Part shown: positions 7,084-14,766 of the stretch, piece after piece
Position numbering within the stretch: position 1 is the stretch's first letter
How the letters are laid out: every line of letters begins with the position of its first letter
Virus record (IMG/VR): IMGVR_UViG_3300015206_000002
Coordinates: 1 to 48,616 of that record
Direction: 5' to 3' (one strand)
Length of the DNA stretch: 48,616 bases
Source of the DNA: a virus
Program-made: the position numbers and the translations under genes
Notes under the pieces: model-generated
What the model was told of the DNA's origin: nothing
What the model saw: only the letters and a program-made list of their open reading frames with translations
Databases searched by the model: none

Positions 7084-7226
7084 CGTCTCGAACGTAACGG
7101 GAAACGCACACGAGAGGCTAGCCGGGGCGTACCAGCGGTACGTACAGTACGGCGACTTAAGTTGAGTGCGGGAATCCGGAGGGACGACTCGACAAAGGGC
7201 AGTCCGGCGGATTATCATCGGCTAAC

Positions 7227-7415
7227 GTGGCTACTCGCGAACAGACTCCGGAACGGAGGGAGGTCCTCCGCCGTGCGCAGGCAAAATTCCGGGACAAGAA
7301 ACGCGGGCACCCGCCCATGAGCAGAAGCGCAAGCGCGCGTATCGCGTCGGTGGCATTTTGGGCGGCAGTTCGGGCCGCGAAGATCGGGACATGTGAGCCG
7401 GGGAGTGAAGCGTGA
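7227..7415 (+). CDS. Small basic protein (62 aa)
   Basis: GTG start. The N-terminal half is strongly basic and helical (TPERREVLRRAQAKFRDKKR), then SRSASARIASVAFWAAVRAA. It could bind nucleic acid. Divergent from the 7083 gene; promoter not clear. Confidence 0.4.
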   Translation: MATREQTPERREVLRRAQAKFRDKKRGHPPMSRSASARIASVAFWAAVRAAKIGTCEPGSEA

Positions 7416-7444
7416 CGCTGTTCCCCGCCCCCGTCTCTGGCTGC

Positions 7445-7468
7445 CCTTCCCCGCATCCGCGGGGAAGG
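7445..7468. terminator. GC-rich perfect hairpin
   Basis: CCTTCCCCGC (7445-7454), loop ATCC, GCGGGGAAGG (7459-7468): a perfect 10-bp stem. No T-run follows, so it is either a weak terminator or a structured leader element after the 7227 gene. Confidence 0.4.
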
Positions 7469-7495
7469 AGGCGGAACTCGACAATAATATACGTT

Positions 7496-7534
7496 ATCGG
7501 AAGTTGGGTCGTAAACTCAGACCCAGCTTCCGAT
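7496..7534. promoter_or_regulatory. 14-bp inverted repeat with 11-nt loop
   Basis: ATCGGAAGTTGGGT (7496-7509) pairs with ACCCAGCTTCCGAT (7521-7534), 13 of 14 with one G-U if RNA. It follows the hairpin at 7445 directly. Likely a terminator/antiterminator pair or an operator; no reading frame of quality crosses it. Confidence 0.45.
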
Positions 7535-7697
7535 TACGCACGACCTCGCCACGCTCGTTCTGAGCGGCTGCGAAATCCTATCGTCATAAGACCGCCTCCG
7601 GCGCACCACACCTGCTGAAGTCTTCTTGGTTTGAGCCCCTTGGGACCAGCGAGTGTGAGCCATAAAAGGTTTTGCGCCGTTTTTTACGAGGCTAAGT

Positions 7698-8606
7698 TTG
7701 GCCACGCGTTTACGAGACGCTGACCAAACAACTATTTTAAAGGCCTTCCGGCACCAAATCAACGCTCGCGCCCCGCGGTCCGCGCAGTTGCCTGTAGCGG
7801 AGCGCTGTATTTCTTACCCCTCGCCATCGCCCACGCCGATAGAGTCAGGAACCGCCCGTGAGGGTGTGCGTCATCCCGTGCGCGTCAACACGCCCGCGTC
7901 CCCCACTCTGCAGGATCGGGTAATAGTCGGCGAATACCTGCAGTCCGTCTGGCGTAGCTGGACCGGATCTCCGCTCGATTCCGGATACCTGGCCGGGATG
8001 CTGGCAGCTCTCGTCGACACGCCGTTCGAAGCTCTGCAGAATGCGCTCGAGTCTCTCAGCAGGAGCGGCTCGGCCCCCCGATCGCCCGCCGGGCTCGCGG
8101 CTGTCGTCGCCAGCGTTTCCGCAAAATACTCCAGGCGCGCGATATGGAAGCGCGCGCGCGCCATGAAGGACGCCTTCGGCTCGACACCTGCCGCCAGCCG
8201 CCAACAGGTGCGGCTCAGCCCCACCGAACGGGAACGGCTGATCGCGATGCCGCTCAACAGGCGGTTTCCGGAATGGGCGGCGAACGCGTCGATCGCAGTC
8301 ACTCTGCGCCGCAAGACCTGGAGCGACGTCCAGCACCTCGCGATCCTGCAGGTGCTGAAGTACTCGTTCGCGAATGAGCATCGGCCGGCCTCGTGGGCGA
8401 ATCCACGGATCGACGAGCTCGCGAAGGAATCCGGTTACCCGAGCGACGATCTCGAACTACAGCTGTGGCAGGCGGCCATCGCCGGGCTGGTCGAGCGCAG
8501 ACGGGTCCGGGGCCAGTGGCTGTATACGGCAGTCCCGGAGCGCTGGAGCGAACTCCCGGACTATCCCTCAGCCGCCGCACCGCTGACGAAGGGAGCGACC
8601 GGATGA
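7698..8606 (+). CDS. Winged-helix-like hypothetical protein, possible replication protein
   Basis: 302 residues from TTG 7698, which has GAGG 7 nt upstream. The first 70 residues are Pro/Ser-rich and might be leader; a GTG at 7866 is an alternative start. Residues about 75-145 are helical (RVIVGEYLQSVWRSWTGSPL...). The C-terminal region (TWSDVQHLAILQVLKYSFAN; IDELAKESGYPSDDLELQLW) reads like a winged helix. First gene of the run that leads to the protein at 9723, so a replication-initiation role is plausible but unproven. Confidence 0.55.
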   Translation: MATRLRDADQTTILKAFRHQINARAPRSAQLPVAERCISYPSPSPTPIESGTAREGVRHPVRVNTPASPTLQDRVIVGEYLQSVWRSWTGSPLDSGYLAGMLAALVDTPFEALQNALESLSRSGSAPRSPAGLAAVVASVSAKYSRRAIWKRARAMKDAFGSTPAASRQQVRLSPTERERLIAMPLNRRFPEWAANASIAVTLRRKTWSDVQHLAILQVLKYSFANEHRPASWANPRIDELAKESGYPSDDLELQLWQAAIAGLVERRRVRGQWLYTAVPERWSELPDYPSAAAPLTKGATG

Positions 8607-8746
8607 GGACTCCCCCGCCCTGCCCTGCCCCGCCGCCTGCCGAGGCCAAACCCGCGCCATTGCCGCCGCTGAACGTCTGGCCCGCCGCCCTGCGTGTGCC
8701 GCGCCCGGCACAGCCGGTACTGCGGGCGAAAGGCGCCGGCGCATGA
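8603..8746 (+). CDS. Pro-rich small protein (47 aa)
   Basis: ATG 8603 overlaps the preceding TGA. Very proline-rich (PPPCPAPPPAEAKPAPLPPL). Its last bases (GCGAAAGGCGCCGGCGCATGA) nearly repeat at the end of the next gene. Coding is supported mainly by position and coupling. Confidence 0.4.
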   Translation: MRTPPPCPAPPPAEAKPAPLPPLNVWPAALRVPRPAQPVLRAKGAGA

Positions 8747-9009
8747 GGTACGGCAAGGCGTCAGAGCCGCTCCGGTACGAACCGAGTCCCTGGTACGACG
8801 AACTGCGCGCCCGGCTCATCGCCCGACCCCGGCCGGGCGATCTCGAAAACCCGCATACCGAACCGCTGCCGGACGACGTCAGCGTTCGCGGCATGCGCGG
8901 CAAGATCCGGAGCGCGCCGCGTCCCCTGCTTTCCCCGTCCGCCTTTTTCGGTCCGCCGAGACCGCCGGCGCGCCCGACGGGGTTTGCCGCGCGAAAGGCC
9001 GGCGCATGA
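8743..9009 (+). CDS. Small hypothetical protein (88 aa)
   Basis: ATGA overlap start. Contains SPWYDELRARLIARPRPGDL and a Pro/Arg-rich tail ending ARKAGA, similar to the RAKGAGA end of the previous gene. The near-identical 3' ends suggest a short local duplication. Function unknown. Confidence 0.5.
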   Translation: MRYGKASEPLRYEPSPWYDELRARLIARPRPGDLENPHTEPLPDDVSVRGMRGKIRSAPRPLLSPSAFFGPPRPPARPTGFAARKAGA

Positions 9010-9305
9010 TTACACGCTGCGCCTGCTGTGGGGGATACTACTGGCGGTACCGCGCCGATTTCCCTCCCGCGCTGTTTTGCTCCTGGGCGTGTGCGGAGCG
9101 CGCCCGCGCGCTGCCGCAGCCTGAACCCGAAGCGGTGTTGTCGGAGCTGCTCCTGCACCTGCGGATGCGCCACGTTCCATGGGGCGCGGGCGAGCATCGC
9201 TCGTGGCGAGCGGAACATTTCGGCAAGAATCCCCTTCTCTTCTCTGAGCCCGCCGATTGCGATGAGTGCTGGGAGCTCGAACTCCTGCGTGAGGTCGCCG
9301 CTTGA
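9006..9305 (+). CDS. Zinc-finger small protein (99 aa)
   Basis: ATGA overlap. N-terminal CACCGG at residues 5-10 and FCSWACAERA at 24-33 form a probable four-Cys site, like FCS/MYM-type fingers. A helical middle follows (AVLSELLLHLRMRH), then a second Cys pair (CDEC). DNA or protein binding is likely. Confidence 0.55.
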   Translation: MITRCACCGGYYWRYRADFPPALFCSWACAERARALPQPEPEAVLSELLLHLRMRHVPWGAGEHRSWRAEHFGKNPLLFSEPADCDECWELELLREVAA

Positions 9306-9565
9306 CGAGCCGCGTGCGCTCCATCCTCTACCCCGAGCCGTGGTGGGAATGTTTCGTGTGCGGATCGTACGAGAGGTGTCCGCACCGGGAACACGAGCTG
9401 GTCCAGTGGATGCACGCCGCGCCGTCGCTCGCGCAGATCGCCGCGTCGCGTCCGGAGCGCGTCGCGCCGATACTGCCCGTACGAGCAGTATCCGCCGCCG
9501 CCGGGCAGCTCGAGTTGTTCGCGCCCGCCGACATCCTGGGTCGATACGACAGGAGGCGCGCGTGA
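9302..9565 (+). CDS. Cys/His small protein (87 aa)
   Basis: TTG start in a TTGA overlap. A WWECFVCGSYERCPHREHEL segment near residues 14-33 gives C-x2-C-x5-C-x-H, a small zinc knot. The end has the short motif GQLELFAP, which looks like a beta-clamp-binding type peptide (QLxLF) used by proteins that dock on the DNA polymerase sliding clamp; this is inference. Confidence 0.5.
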   Translation: MTSRVRSILYPEPWWECFVCGSYERCPHREHELVQWMHAAPSLAQIAASRPERVAPILPVRAVSAAAGQLELFAPADILGRYDRRRA

Positions 9566-9726
9566 AGCTGCTGATCGCTGCGCTCCTCGCGGGCGGCGGG
9601 ATCCTCGGCGGCCTGGCGCTCGGGCTCGACGGGCGGTACGCGGCCGCGCTGGGGTTCTCGGGTTTGACGATGGTTTGCGCGGGCGCCTGGCTGCTCTACG
9701 ACAGCGTCGACGGGAGGCGGTTTTGA
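9562..9726 (+). CDS. Small membrane protein, two TM helices (54 aa)
   Basis: GTG start with AGGAGG 5 nt upstream. Two hydrophobic segments: residues 2-21 (LLIAALLAGGGILGGLALG) and about 28-46 (ALGFSGLTMVCAGAWLLY). A turn with charged residues separates them. Function unknown; in the replication region, so not an obvious holin. Confidence 0.55.
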   Translation: MKLLIAALLAGGGILGGLALGLDGRYAAALGFSGLTMVCAGAWLLYDSVDGRRF

Positions 9727-10835
9727 CTCCCAAGCCCTCAACCCGCCCGAAGTTCAACCCGGCGCTGTATTGCAAGCGCCCGGCCGAGGTCGAGCCGAAC
9801 AGCCCGCTGCCGAAATTCGGTAGCTGGGTTCAGCACGCCATGATCATGAGCGATGGCGTGATTTATCAGGCGATGGAATCGCTGAAGCCGGTGTTTCTCC
9901 CGGGTGGCCTTGAGCGGGGCGGCCAGGGCAGGCTTCTCCGCGACGCGAGCATCACGAAGATCGCGGCGGCGACCGCGCCTTTCACTTACGACGGGCAGCC
10001 AATGCCGCGCCGGACCGTCGCGCACCGGCTGGAGGCGATGACACTGAAGGGCATCATCATCCCCTGGGAGGAATCGCGCGCGAAGACGTCGCCCGTGGGA
10101 ACGAGCTGGCGGCTGCCGAACTATGACGAGATCCTCGGCTCCTGGGCAGCGAATCCCAAGATCGGGACCGTGCCGCCGCGCGCGTTTTACGTGTTCGGCA
10201 AGGGTAAGCGCCTCTTCTCTCCCGAAGAGATGGTGAGCTGGGGTCTCGATCACGCCGCCGCTGCGCGACTGCCGAACGCGCAGGCGACGCGCGTCAGGAC
10301 CGGCATTCAGGACGAGGTTACGGGCCCCGCCGCCGCGTCCGCGCCACCCGCTCCCGAGGTCAGCGCGGAACTCGATCTTGAACCGCTGAAAGACGCGCTT
10401 ATCGACGCGTGCAACGGCGCGAGCATAAAGGATGCGGAGTTCGTGTGGCGGGAAGTGGTCAAGACCACCGGGAAGAAACCCGCGCCTCCCGTCGAGGACG
10501 TGGCCGAGATGGCGCGCGAAATCGGACGCGACTGGCGCAAGACGGCGGGTTCGCGGAAGCCGCTGAACGTCGGCCTGCTTGAGAAGAGAATCGGGGGCAA
10601 GGTCGAGCGCTGGCTTAAGGCGCGAGCCCAGACCGAGAGGCAACTCAAAGACCAGAAAACATGGGCGCGTGAAGCGCGGATCAACGAAATCGCGGACGCG
10701 ATCCGGCAGGTTGAACGGCCCGACACTCCCGAGGACGACCGAGGTGCCTACCGCGCGTGGATCGCCGCCAACGAGCCGGACGAGGTCGAGGCTGCGCGGC
10801 GGGTTCTCGCCGACATAAAGGCCCGAAGTGCATGA
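9723..10835 (+). CDS. Phage replication-type winged-helix protein
   Basis: 370 residues from TTG 9723 in a TTGA overlap. The N-terminal region (GSWVQHAMIMSDGVIYQAME; ITKIAAATAPFTYDGQPMPR; HRLEAMTLKGIIIPWEESRA) has the layout of a MarR/RepO-like winged helix used by phage replication initiators. A linker rich in Ala/Pro follows, then a long charged helical C-terminus (RARAQTERQLKDQKTWAREA) that could recruit a helicase. The exact family is not certain. Confidence 0.6.
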   Translation: MTPKPSTRPKFNPALYCKRPAEVEPNSPLPKFGSWVQHAMIMSDGVIYQAMESLKPVFLPGGLERGGQGRLLRDASITKIAAATAPFTYDGQPMPRRTVAHRLEAMTLKGIIIPWEESRAKTSPVGTSWRLPNYDEILGSWAANPKIGTVPPRAFYVFGKGKRLFSPEEMVSWGLDHAAAARLPNAQATRVRTGIQDEVTGPAAASAPPAPEVSAELDLEPLKDALIDACNGASIKDAEFVWREVVKTTGKKPAPPVEDVAEMAREIGRDWRKTAGSRKPLNVGLLEKRIGGKVERWLKARAQTERQLKDQKTWAREARINEIADAIRQVERPDTPEDDRGAYRAWIAANEPDEVEAARRVLADIKARSA

Positions 10836-11155
10836 GCCCTTTCAAATACGAGGAGCCGTGCGCGTTTTGTTTTGCGAAGCCCACCGCATGGTGCCACTTT
10901 CCGATTCACGGGCGAACCAAGGATGGATACAGCATGTCCTGCATGCGTTTCGTCTGCTATCGCCACGCCCACGAACCTGACGACGGCGTTGTCTACTGCC
11001 TCGGGATGCACCTCGTCGCGAGCGAAACCGTACTTCGGCCCGTGAACCCGCATATCGCCGATCTGGCGGACCGCGCGCCCGATCTGTGGAACCCCACCAG
11101 GTCCCGATTCAAACCTCTTCGCGCCCCCGGCGAAGGCCGCCGCAGCCGCAAGTAG
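10832..11155 (+). CDS. Cys/His-rich zinc-binding protein (107 aa)
   Basis: ATGA overlap. Cys and His at 10, 13, 21, 22, 26, 37, 42, 45 and 47 make a dense zinc-binding N-terminus (PCAFCFAKPTAWCHFPIHGR). The C-terminus is basic (RSRFKPLRAPGEGRRSRK). Last gene of the run, immediately before the operator array. Confidence 0.55.
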   Translation: MSPFKYEEPCAFCFAKPTAWCHFPIHGRTKDGYSMSCMRFVCYRHAHEPDDGVVYCLGMHLVASETVLRPVNPHIADLADRAPDLWNPTRSRFKPLRAPGEGRRSRK

Positions 11156-11202
11156 CCCTTTCACCAGACCCGCTTCCGGACCGTCGACCAGCCTCAAAAG
11201 GA

Positions 11203-11296
11203 AAATGGCACAGTCTGTGCCATTTAAAAAAGCAATGTGGCACAGTCTGTGCCGGATTGGTGAACGAAATGGCATAGTCTATGCCGTAATGGCACA
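11203..11296. promoter_or_regulatory. Array of three palindromic operators plus a half-site
   Basis: Copy 1 is centred at 11214 (core GGCACAGTCTGTGCC, perfect palindrome for 23 bp, 11203-11225). Copy 2 at 11239-11253 is the same 15-bp core. Copy 3 at 11271-11285 is GGCATAGTCTATGCC, changed symmetrically in both arms. Centres are exactly 32 bp apart (11214, 11246, 11278), about three helical turns. A half-site ATGGCACA lies at 11289-11296. Such symmetric change and phasing imply a dimeric protein binding cooperatively on one DNA face. Confidence 0.75.
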
Positions 11297-11644
11297 CCCC
11301 CTCCTTATTGCCTTAGTTTCAAGTCTTTAGAGACGTAGTAGTCAAGCACCTGCTCCGCTTCCAGGAAAGCAAGCCTCCGATCCGACCGCTCCGGCTACGC
11401 CGAGCGCTTTCCATGACGGCGAGCCCGGCAGCGCGCTCGGCGTTCCGCCTGCGCGTCTACGAATAAGGAAGCGCCTGACGGCGCGTCTCTTTAACCCATA
11501 CCTGGAACTTCCACCAGCTCCGGAAACCGAATCTGGGAATGGGAGTGGCCAAAATCCACGCGCGCCGCGCCCTTCCCACCAGCGGCACCCCGCCGCGAGC
11601 GCGGCCGCCCAGGGTCAAAACCGGCGAAACCCGGCGCGACCGCG
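11297..11644. other. Gene-poor stretch after the operator array
   Basis: No convincing gene. It holds an inverted repeat GCCGAGCGC (11399-11407) / GCGCTCGGC (11433-11441) and a terminator-like stem GCGCC-TGAC-GGCGC at 11471-11484 followed by GTCTCTTT. Confidence 0.4.
11471..11491 (+). terminator. Possible intrinsic terminator
   Basis: A 5-bp GC stem with TGAC loop, then GTCTCTTT. Short stem and imperfect T-run make it a moderate candidate for ending rightward early transcription. Confidence 0.35.
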
Positions 11645-11920
11645 TTACTCCAAAAGTCCGGAAACACGGGCGGAGCGCACGGAAACTCCGGGGATAATCG
11701 GCTTCGACGGGGTGCGGGGATGCCGGGAGGTGTTGCGGCGTGGCGTGCCGGGGAGCGTGAGGCGGACGAGGCGCGAAGGCCAGCTTTCGTATCGAGCCAG
11801 TGAAGTTCGAAGGAGCGCCTTTGCGTATGCCTCGATTTCTTTGTCAACGGAGAAATCTGCCGAAGGCGGCAGGAAATCGAAGATCGTGCGCACCACTGCC
11901 GGATCCAGCCGCTTTTCCAC
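11645..11920 (-). CDS. Hypothetical protein (91 aa), leftward
   Basis: GTG start at 11920. The first 50 residues look real (DPAVVRTIFDFLPPSADFSV, then DKEIEAYAKALLRTSLARYE); the tail is Arg/Pro/Ser-rich. No family known. It is divergent from the sigma factor at 12000 and could share a control region. An overlapping longer minus frame (11491-12012) looks like a shadow. Confidence 0.4.
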   Translation of the reverse strand: MEKRLDPAVVRTIFDFLPPSADFSVDKEIEAYAKALLRTSLARYESWPSRLVRLTLPGTPRRNTSRHPRTPSKPIIPGVSVRSARVSGLLE

Positions 11921-11962
11921 CCCGCCAGCATATCGCGTACCGGCGCGTCAGGGAACCGTAAA

Positions 11963-11992
11963 GTGATCCAATCCGACGTACAATAGATCACA
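11963..11992. promoter_or_regulatory. Inverted GTGATC/GATCAC pair before the sigma gene
   Basis: GTGATC and GATCAC are inverted and separated by 18 nt, overlapping a TACAAT hexamer near 11981 that could be the sigma gene's -10 box. No good -35 is seen, suggesting activation or repression at this site. Confidence 0.35.
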
Positions 11993-11999
11993 CTCCTAT

Positions 12000-12665
12000 A
12001 TGATTCCCCCAAACGTGGTTTCTATCGCGTCCGGCGGCCATCGTGAACGCGTCATCCGCCGTCGCGACGAGCTTGCCCTCGCCCATCTGTCGCTGGTCGA
12101 CGGCCTTGCGCGCAAAGTTCACCGCAGCCTTCCGCCGTCATTCGATTTGTGCGACCTGATTGGGGAGGGGTTGCTCGCGCTGTGCGCCGCCGCCCTCCGC
12201 TACCGGCCGGACGCCCACGGCGGAGCGCCGTTTTCGGCGTTTGCGCGGAAGGGCATCCGCGGCGCGATGTTGGAAAGTGTGAGGCGAAAGCGATATGTCG
12301 AAAACACGCGTCCGGGCCTCGAGGTACTGGCCGAAACGAAAACCGGCCGGGAGCGGGAATTCGGATCCAGGTTCGATTTTTTCGACGAGACCGCCGCTCT
12401 CGATCGCGCCGCTACCGCCGCCGTCGCCGAGGAAGCGCTGGACGCCGCGAGGTTGAGGCGTCGCATAGCCGACGCCATTTCGTGGCTGCCAGCCGCCCAG
12501 CGTGCGCTGCTCGGGCACTACTACGGACCGATGGAACCGACTATCGGGATCGTTGCCAGGTCCCTCGGCCTTTCGCGCGCCGCGGCACTTGAACTGCACG
12601 ACGAGGCGATCGCCGCCGTGAGAGCGCGATTAACCGGCGGCGCCGTGGAGCGGATCGCGGCGTAG
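12000..12665 (+). CDS. Phage-encoded sigma-70 family RNA polymerase sigma factor
   Basis: 221 residues. Region 2 spans about 23-97: LALAHLSLVDGLARKVHRSL, then DLIGEGLLALCAAALRYRP (core-binding 2.2) and FSAFARKGIRGAMLESVRR (promoter melting and -10 recognition). Region 4 spans about 158-212: ISWLPAAQRALLGHYYGP then IGIVARSLGLSRAAALELHD, a helix-turn-helix for -35 recognition. The spacing without region 1.1 and the IRGAMLESVRR form resemble FliA/WhiG-type sigmas. It would redirect host polymerase to phage promoters. No SD precedes ATG 12000; inverted GTGATC/GATCAC sites lie just upstream. Confidence 0.85.
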   Translation: MIPPNVVSIASGGHRERVIRRRDELALAHLSLVDGLARKVHRSLPPSFDLCDLIGEGLLALCAAALRYRPDAHGGAPFSAFARKGIRGAMLESVRRKRYVENTRPGLEVLAETKTGREREFGSRFDFFDETAALDRAATAAVAEEALDAARLRRRIADAISWLPAAQRALLGHYYGPMEPTIGIVARSLGLSRAAALELHDEAIAAVRARLTGGAVERIAA

Positions 12666-12672
12666 TCGAGAA

Positions 12673-12759
12673 TGTCAATTTAACTTGACACTCTCGGAGA
12701 TGAACCCTTGCAGGCGGGTGCAGGAAAAAATCGCAATGGTCTGCGCGGCGCTGCACGGC
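12673..12759. repeat. Dispersed ~90-bp element, copy A
   Basis: Begins with the palindrome TGTCAA-N6-TTGACA, then GATG, TTGCAGGCGGGTGCAG, AAAAAATCGCA and CGGCGCTGCACGGC. The same blocks in the same order occur at 14912-15006, and the GC-rich half again near 15346-15388. Copy A sits between the sigma factor and the GH13 gene, so it may be its control region or a replication/packaging site. Confidence 0.6.
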
Positions 12760-12775
12760 GTAAGCTGAAGCTACC

Positions 12776-14563
12776 GTGAGCGCTGCACTTATCACCTGGG
12801 GACGCTTCTTCGACCCGGCCGGAAACAAGGTCACGGTGCCCGCGCCGTCGACCAACCCCGGCGCACCATGGCTGTGGGATTTCCTTACCAGTCAGGCTTC
12901 TGATCTCCGCCAGTGGTTCAACGCGTGGCAGTTACCTCCCGTTTCCAAAGCGCAGGGTGGCGCTGGCGCTGGCTGTGACGGGTACGAGGTTTACGACCTT
13001 CGCGATATAGGGAGCAAAAATCAGCAGGGGAGCATCCCATCGCGGTACGGTTCACGCGAGTCTTTGCTGCGCGCGATCGCCACGGCGCATGCCAACGGGA
13101 TCGAAGTGCAGCTGGATATTTCGATGCACCAGATCGGCGGAGACAGCAACGGTTTTCTGCAATATTTCGGCAGCGACGGGAAAACGAAAAACGGCCGCGG
13201 CGCCATCACGCCCGGCGAGCTCCGCGGCAATACATCGTGGAACCCGGCTACCAAAGCCTTCAACGATCCGATCCCTCCGTTCTCGAGGGAAGATGCGGTT
13301 CCGGTCCCGTTCTACGATTATCCGTTCGGCCGCGAGCGCGTGTTCCAGAACTGCCAGCCGCCGCGGAAGTCGATTAACGACTGCGTCGATTTCGGCAGCT
13401 GGCTGCTGCGGTCTACCGGCGCGCGCGGGCCGCACCGATTTGACGATGTGAAGGGAACGTGGGCGCCGTTCGTCGCGGAATGGATGAACTCGGGCGAGAT
13501 GGCGCGCCAGCAGTTCTACAGCGAGTTTTATGCCAGCGCAGCGGACGCCGCCGCATGGGCAAACAACTATCCGATGTCGGGTCGGAGCGGCCTGGAAGAC
13601 TTTGACGCGCACTACGCTATCCAGGATGCCTGCAACAACGGCAACGCGTGGGCGCTCAACAGGGGCGGCGGCTTCAGCTGGCTTCCGGATTTATTCTGGC
13701 CTTTTGTCGAAACTCCGGATACCGACACGAGCCGGTCCCCAGGCGATCAAACTCCTGGCCAGCAGGTAGTTCTCAATAAACTTCTCGGCTACCTCTACCT
13801 CCTCACCATTCCGTGCCGCTGCGCGCTCGTCTACGCGAAGGATTATTTCGGATCGAACGTGTGGCCCGGCGCCTATGGTCTGAAGAAATCGCTGGACCCG
13901 ATGCTGTGGTCCGCGAGGCGGATGGCGTTTGGCGAAATGACCACACAATTCTGCGACAGTAAGGCAATTGTGCTGCAGCGCAACGGGCAGGGCGGCGTGA
14001 TCGGGAACAGTCCAGGGATGCTCAGCTGCCTCAACTTCGACACGTGGAACCGGCGCAAGCTCACCGTGCCGACGTGTTTCTGGCCGGGTACGCAGTTGCA
14101 CGATTTCCTCGGCCATCACGAGGACATCGTGGTAAGCAGCAACCAGACCGCCACCTTCACGATTCCGTCCGACGCTTACAACGCCGGGCAAAGCTCGATG
14201 TGCTTCTCATGGGCTGGAATCGAGGGCAGCGTTTACGAACTCGTTTCGCGCCCGACGACGCAGGTCTTCGAAGGCGCGGCCGATCTGGATATCGGCCCGG
14301 CGCCGCCCGGCGTTTACATGCCGGTCGGGCGCATCTCCTGCGCGGCGGGAACGAATCTGAAGCTCAGCGTGGCGCTTCCCGCCGGCGCGGAAGAGGCATC
14401 GATCTGGGTCACGGATCCCGCCGGGGGTACACTCGTTTCGGAACCCGCGACGTCGCTGTCGCTGAAGATCCGGACCAGCGGCTGGTACTCGCTCAGCATC
14501 AGCGCCGTCGGCGCCGTCGCCGTGCCCTTCGCGCTGACCGCGACCTACACGGCGCCGCGCTGA
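12776..14563 (+). CDS. GH13 alpha-amylase-like glycoside hydrolase
   Basis: 595 residues from GTG. The sequence follows the (beta/alpha)8 barrel of GH13 amylases: GYEVYDLRDIGSKNQQGSIP near 69-88, AHANGIEVQLDISMHQIGG near 105-122 (conserved region I position), HRFDDVKGTW at 220-229 with nucleophile-type Asp223 after Arg221, and YSEFYA near 248-253 offering Glu250 as acid/base. The third acidic site aligns with FVETPDT (Asp315), where the usual NHD His is replaced by Pro. The C-terminal ~140 residues are beta-rich. It most resembles cytoplasmic AmyA-type enzymes. It may attack an alpha-glucan capsule or host glycogen; activity is uncertain because of the altered site. No signal peptide. Confidence 0.8.
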   Translation: MSAALITWGRFFDPAGNKVTVPAPSTNPGAPWLWDFLTSQASDLRQWFNAWQLPPVSKAQGGAGAGCDGYEVYDLRDIGSKNQQGSIPSRYGSRESLLRAIATAHANGIEVQLDISMHQIGGDSNGFLQYFGSDGKTKNGRGAITPGELRGNTSWNPATKAFNDPIPPFSREDAVPVPFYDYPFGRERVFQNCQPPRKSINDCVDFGSWLLRSTGARGPHRFDDVKGTWAPFVAEWMNSGEMARQQFYSEFYASAADAAAWANNYPMSGRSGLEDFDAHYAIQDACNNGNAWALNRGGGFSWLPDLFWPFVETPDTDTSRSPGDQTPGQQVVLNKLLGYLYLLTIPCRCALVYAKDYFGSNVWPGAYGLKKSLDPMLWSARRMAFGEMTTQFCDSKAIVLQRNGQGGVIGNSPGMLSCLNFDTWNRRKLTVPTCFWPGTQLHDFLGHHEDIVVSSNQTATFTIPSDAYNAGQSSMCFSWAGIEGSVYELVSRPTTQVFEGAADLDIGPAPPGVYMPVGRISCAAGTNLKLSVALPAGAEEASIWVTDPAGGTLVSEPATSLSLKIRTSGWYSLSISAVGAVAVPFALTATYTAPR

Positions 14564-14586
14564 ACGGATTCGGCGGACAATAGGCC

Positions 14587-14766
14587 ATGGACCCACTGGC
14601 AGCCGAATTCAGCGAATACGTACAGGTCGCGGCGTATTACGCGTGGCAGAAGCGCCTCGCCGCCGCCAATGCGCAGGGCGATGCGATTACCGGCGGCGCC
14701 GATTCCGACTGGCGCGAAGGCGAGAAGCAGATCGTCGCGTTCGAAGAAACGCCGGCAGTTCCGTGA
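14587..14766 (+). CDS. Small DUF2934-like protein (59 aa)
   Basis: ATG with TAGG just upstream. The pattern VAAYYAWQKRLAAANAQG followed by DSDWREGEKQIVAFEE resembles the short DUF2934 family (helix, G, DW-x-AE). Function of that family is unknown. Next gene overlaps by GTGA. Confidence 0.45.
   Translation: MDPLAAEFSEYVQVAAYYAWQKRLAAANAQGDAITGGADSDWREGEKQIVAFEETPAVP

Noticed and set aside
7445-7468. Hairpin resembling a type I-E CRISPR repeat
   Set aside because: Single copy, no spacers and no cas genes nearby.
7412-7618. 68-aa frame after the 7227 gene
   Set aside because: Crosses both strong hairpins, low-complexity, no SD; looks like chance coding.
11491-12012. 173-aa minus-strand frame opposite the sigma upstream region
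   Set aside because: Arg/Ser/Pro-rich shadow; the 11645-11920 frame has a better protein composition.
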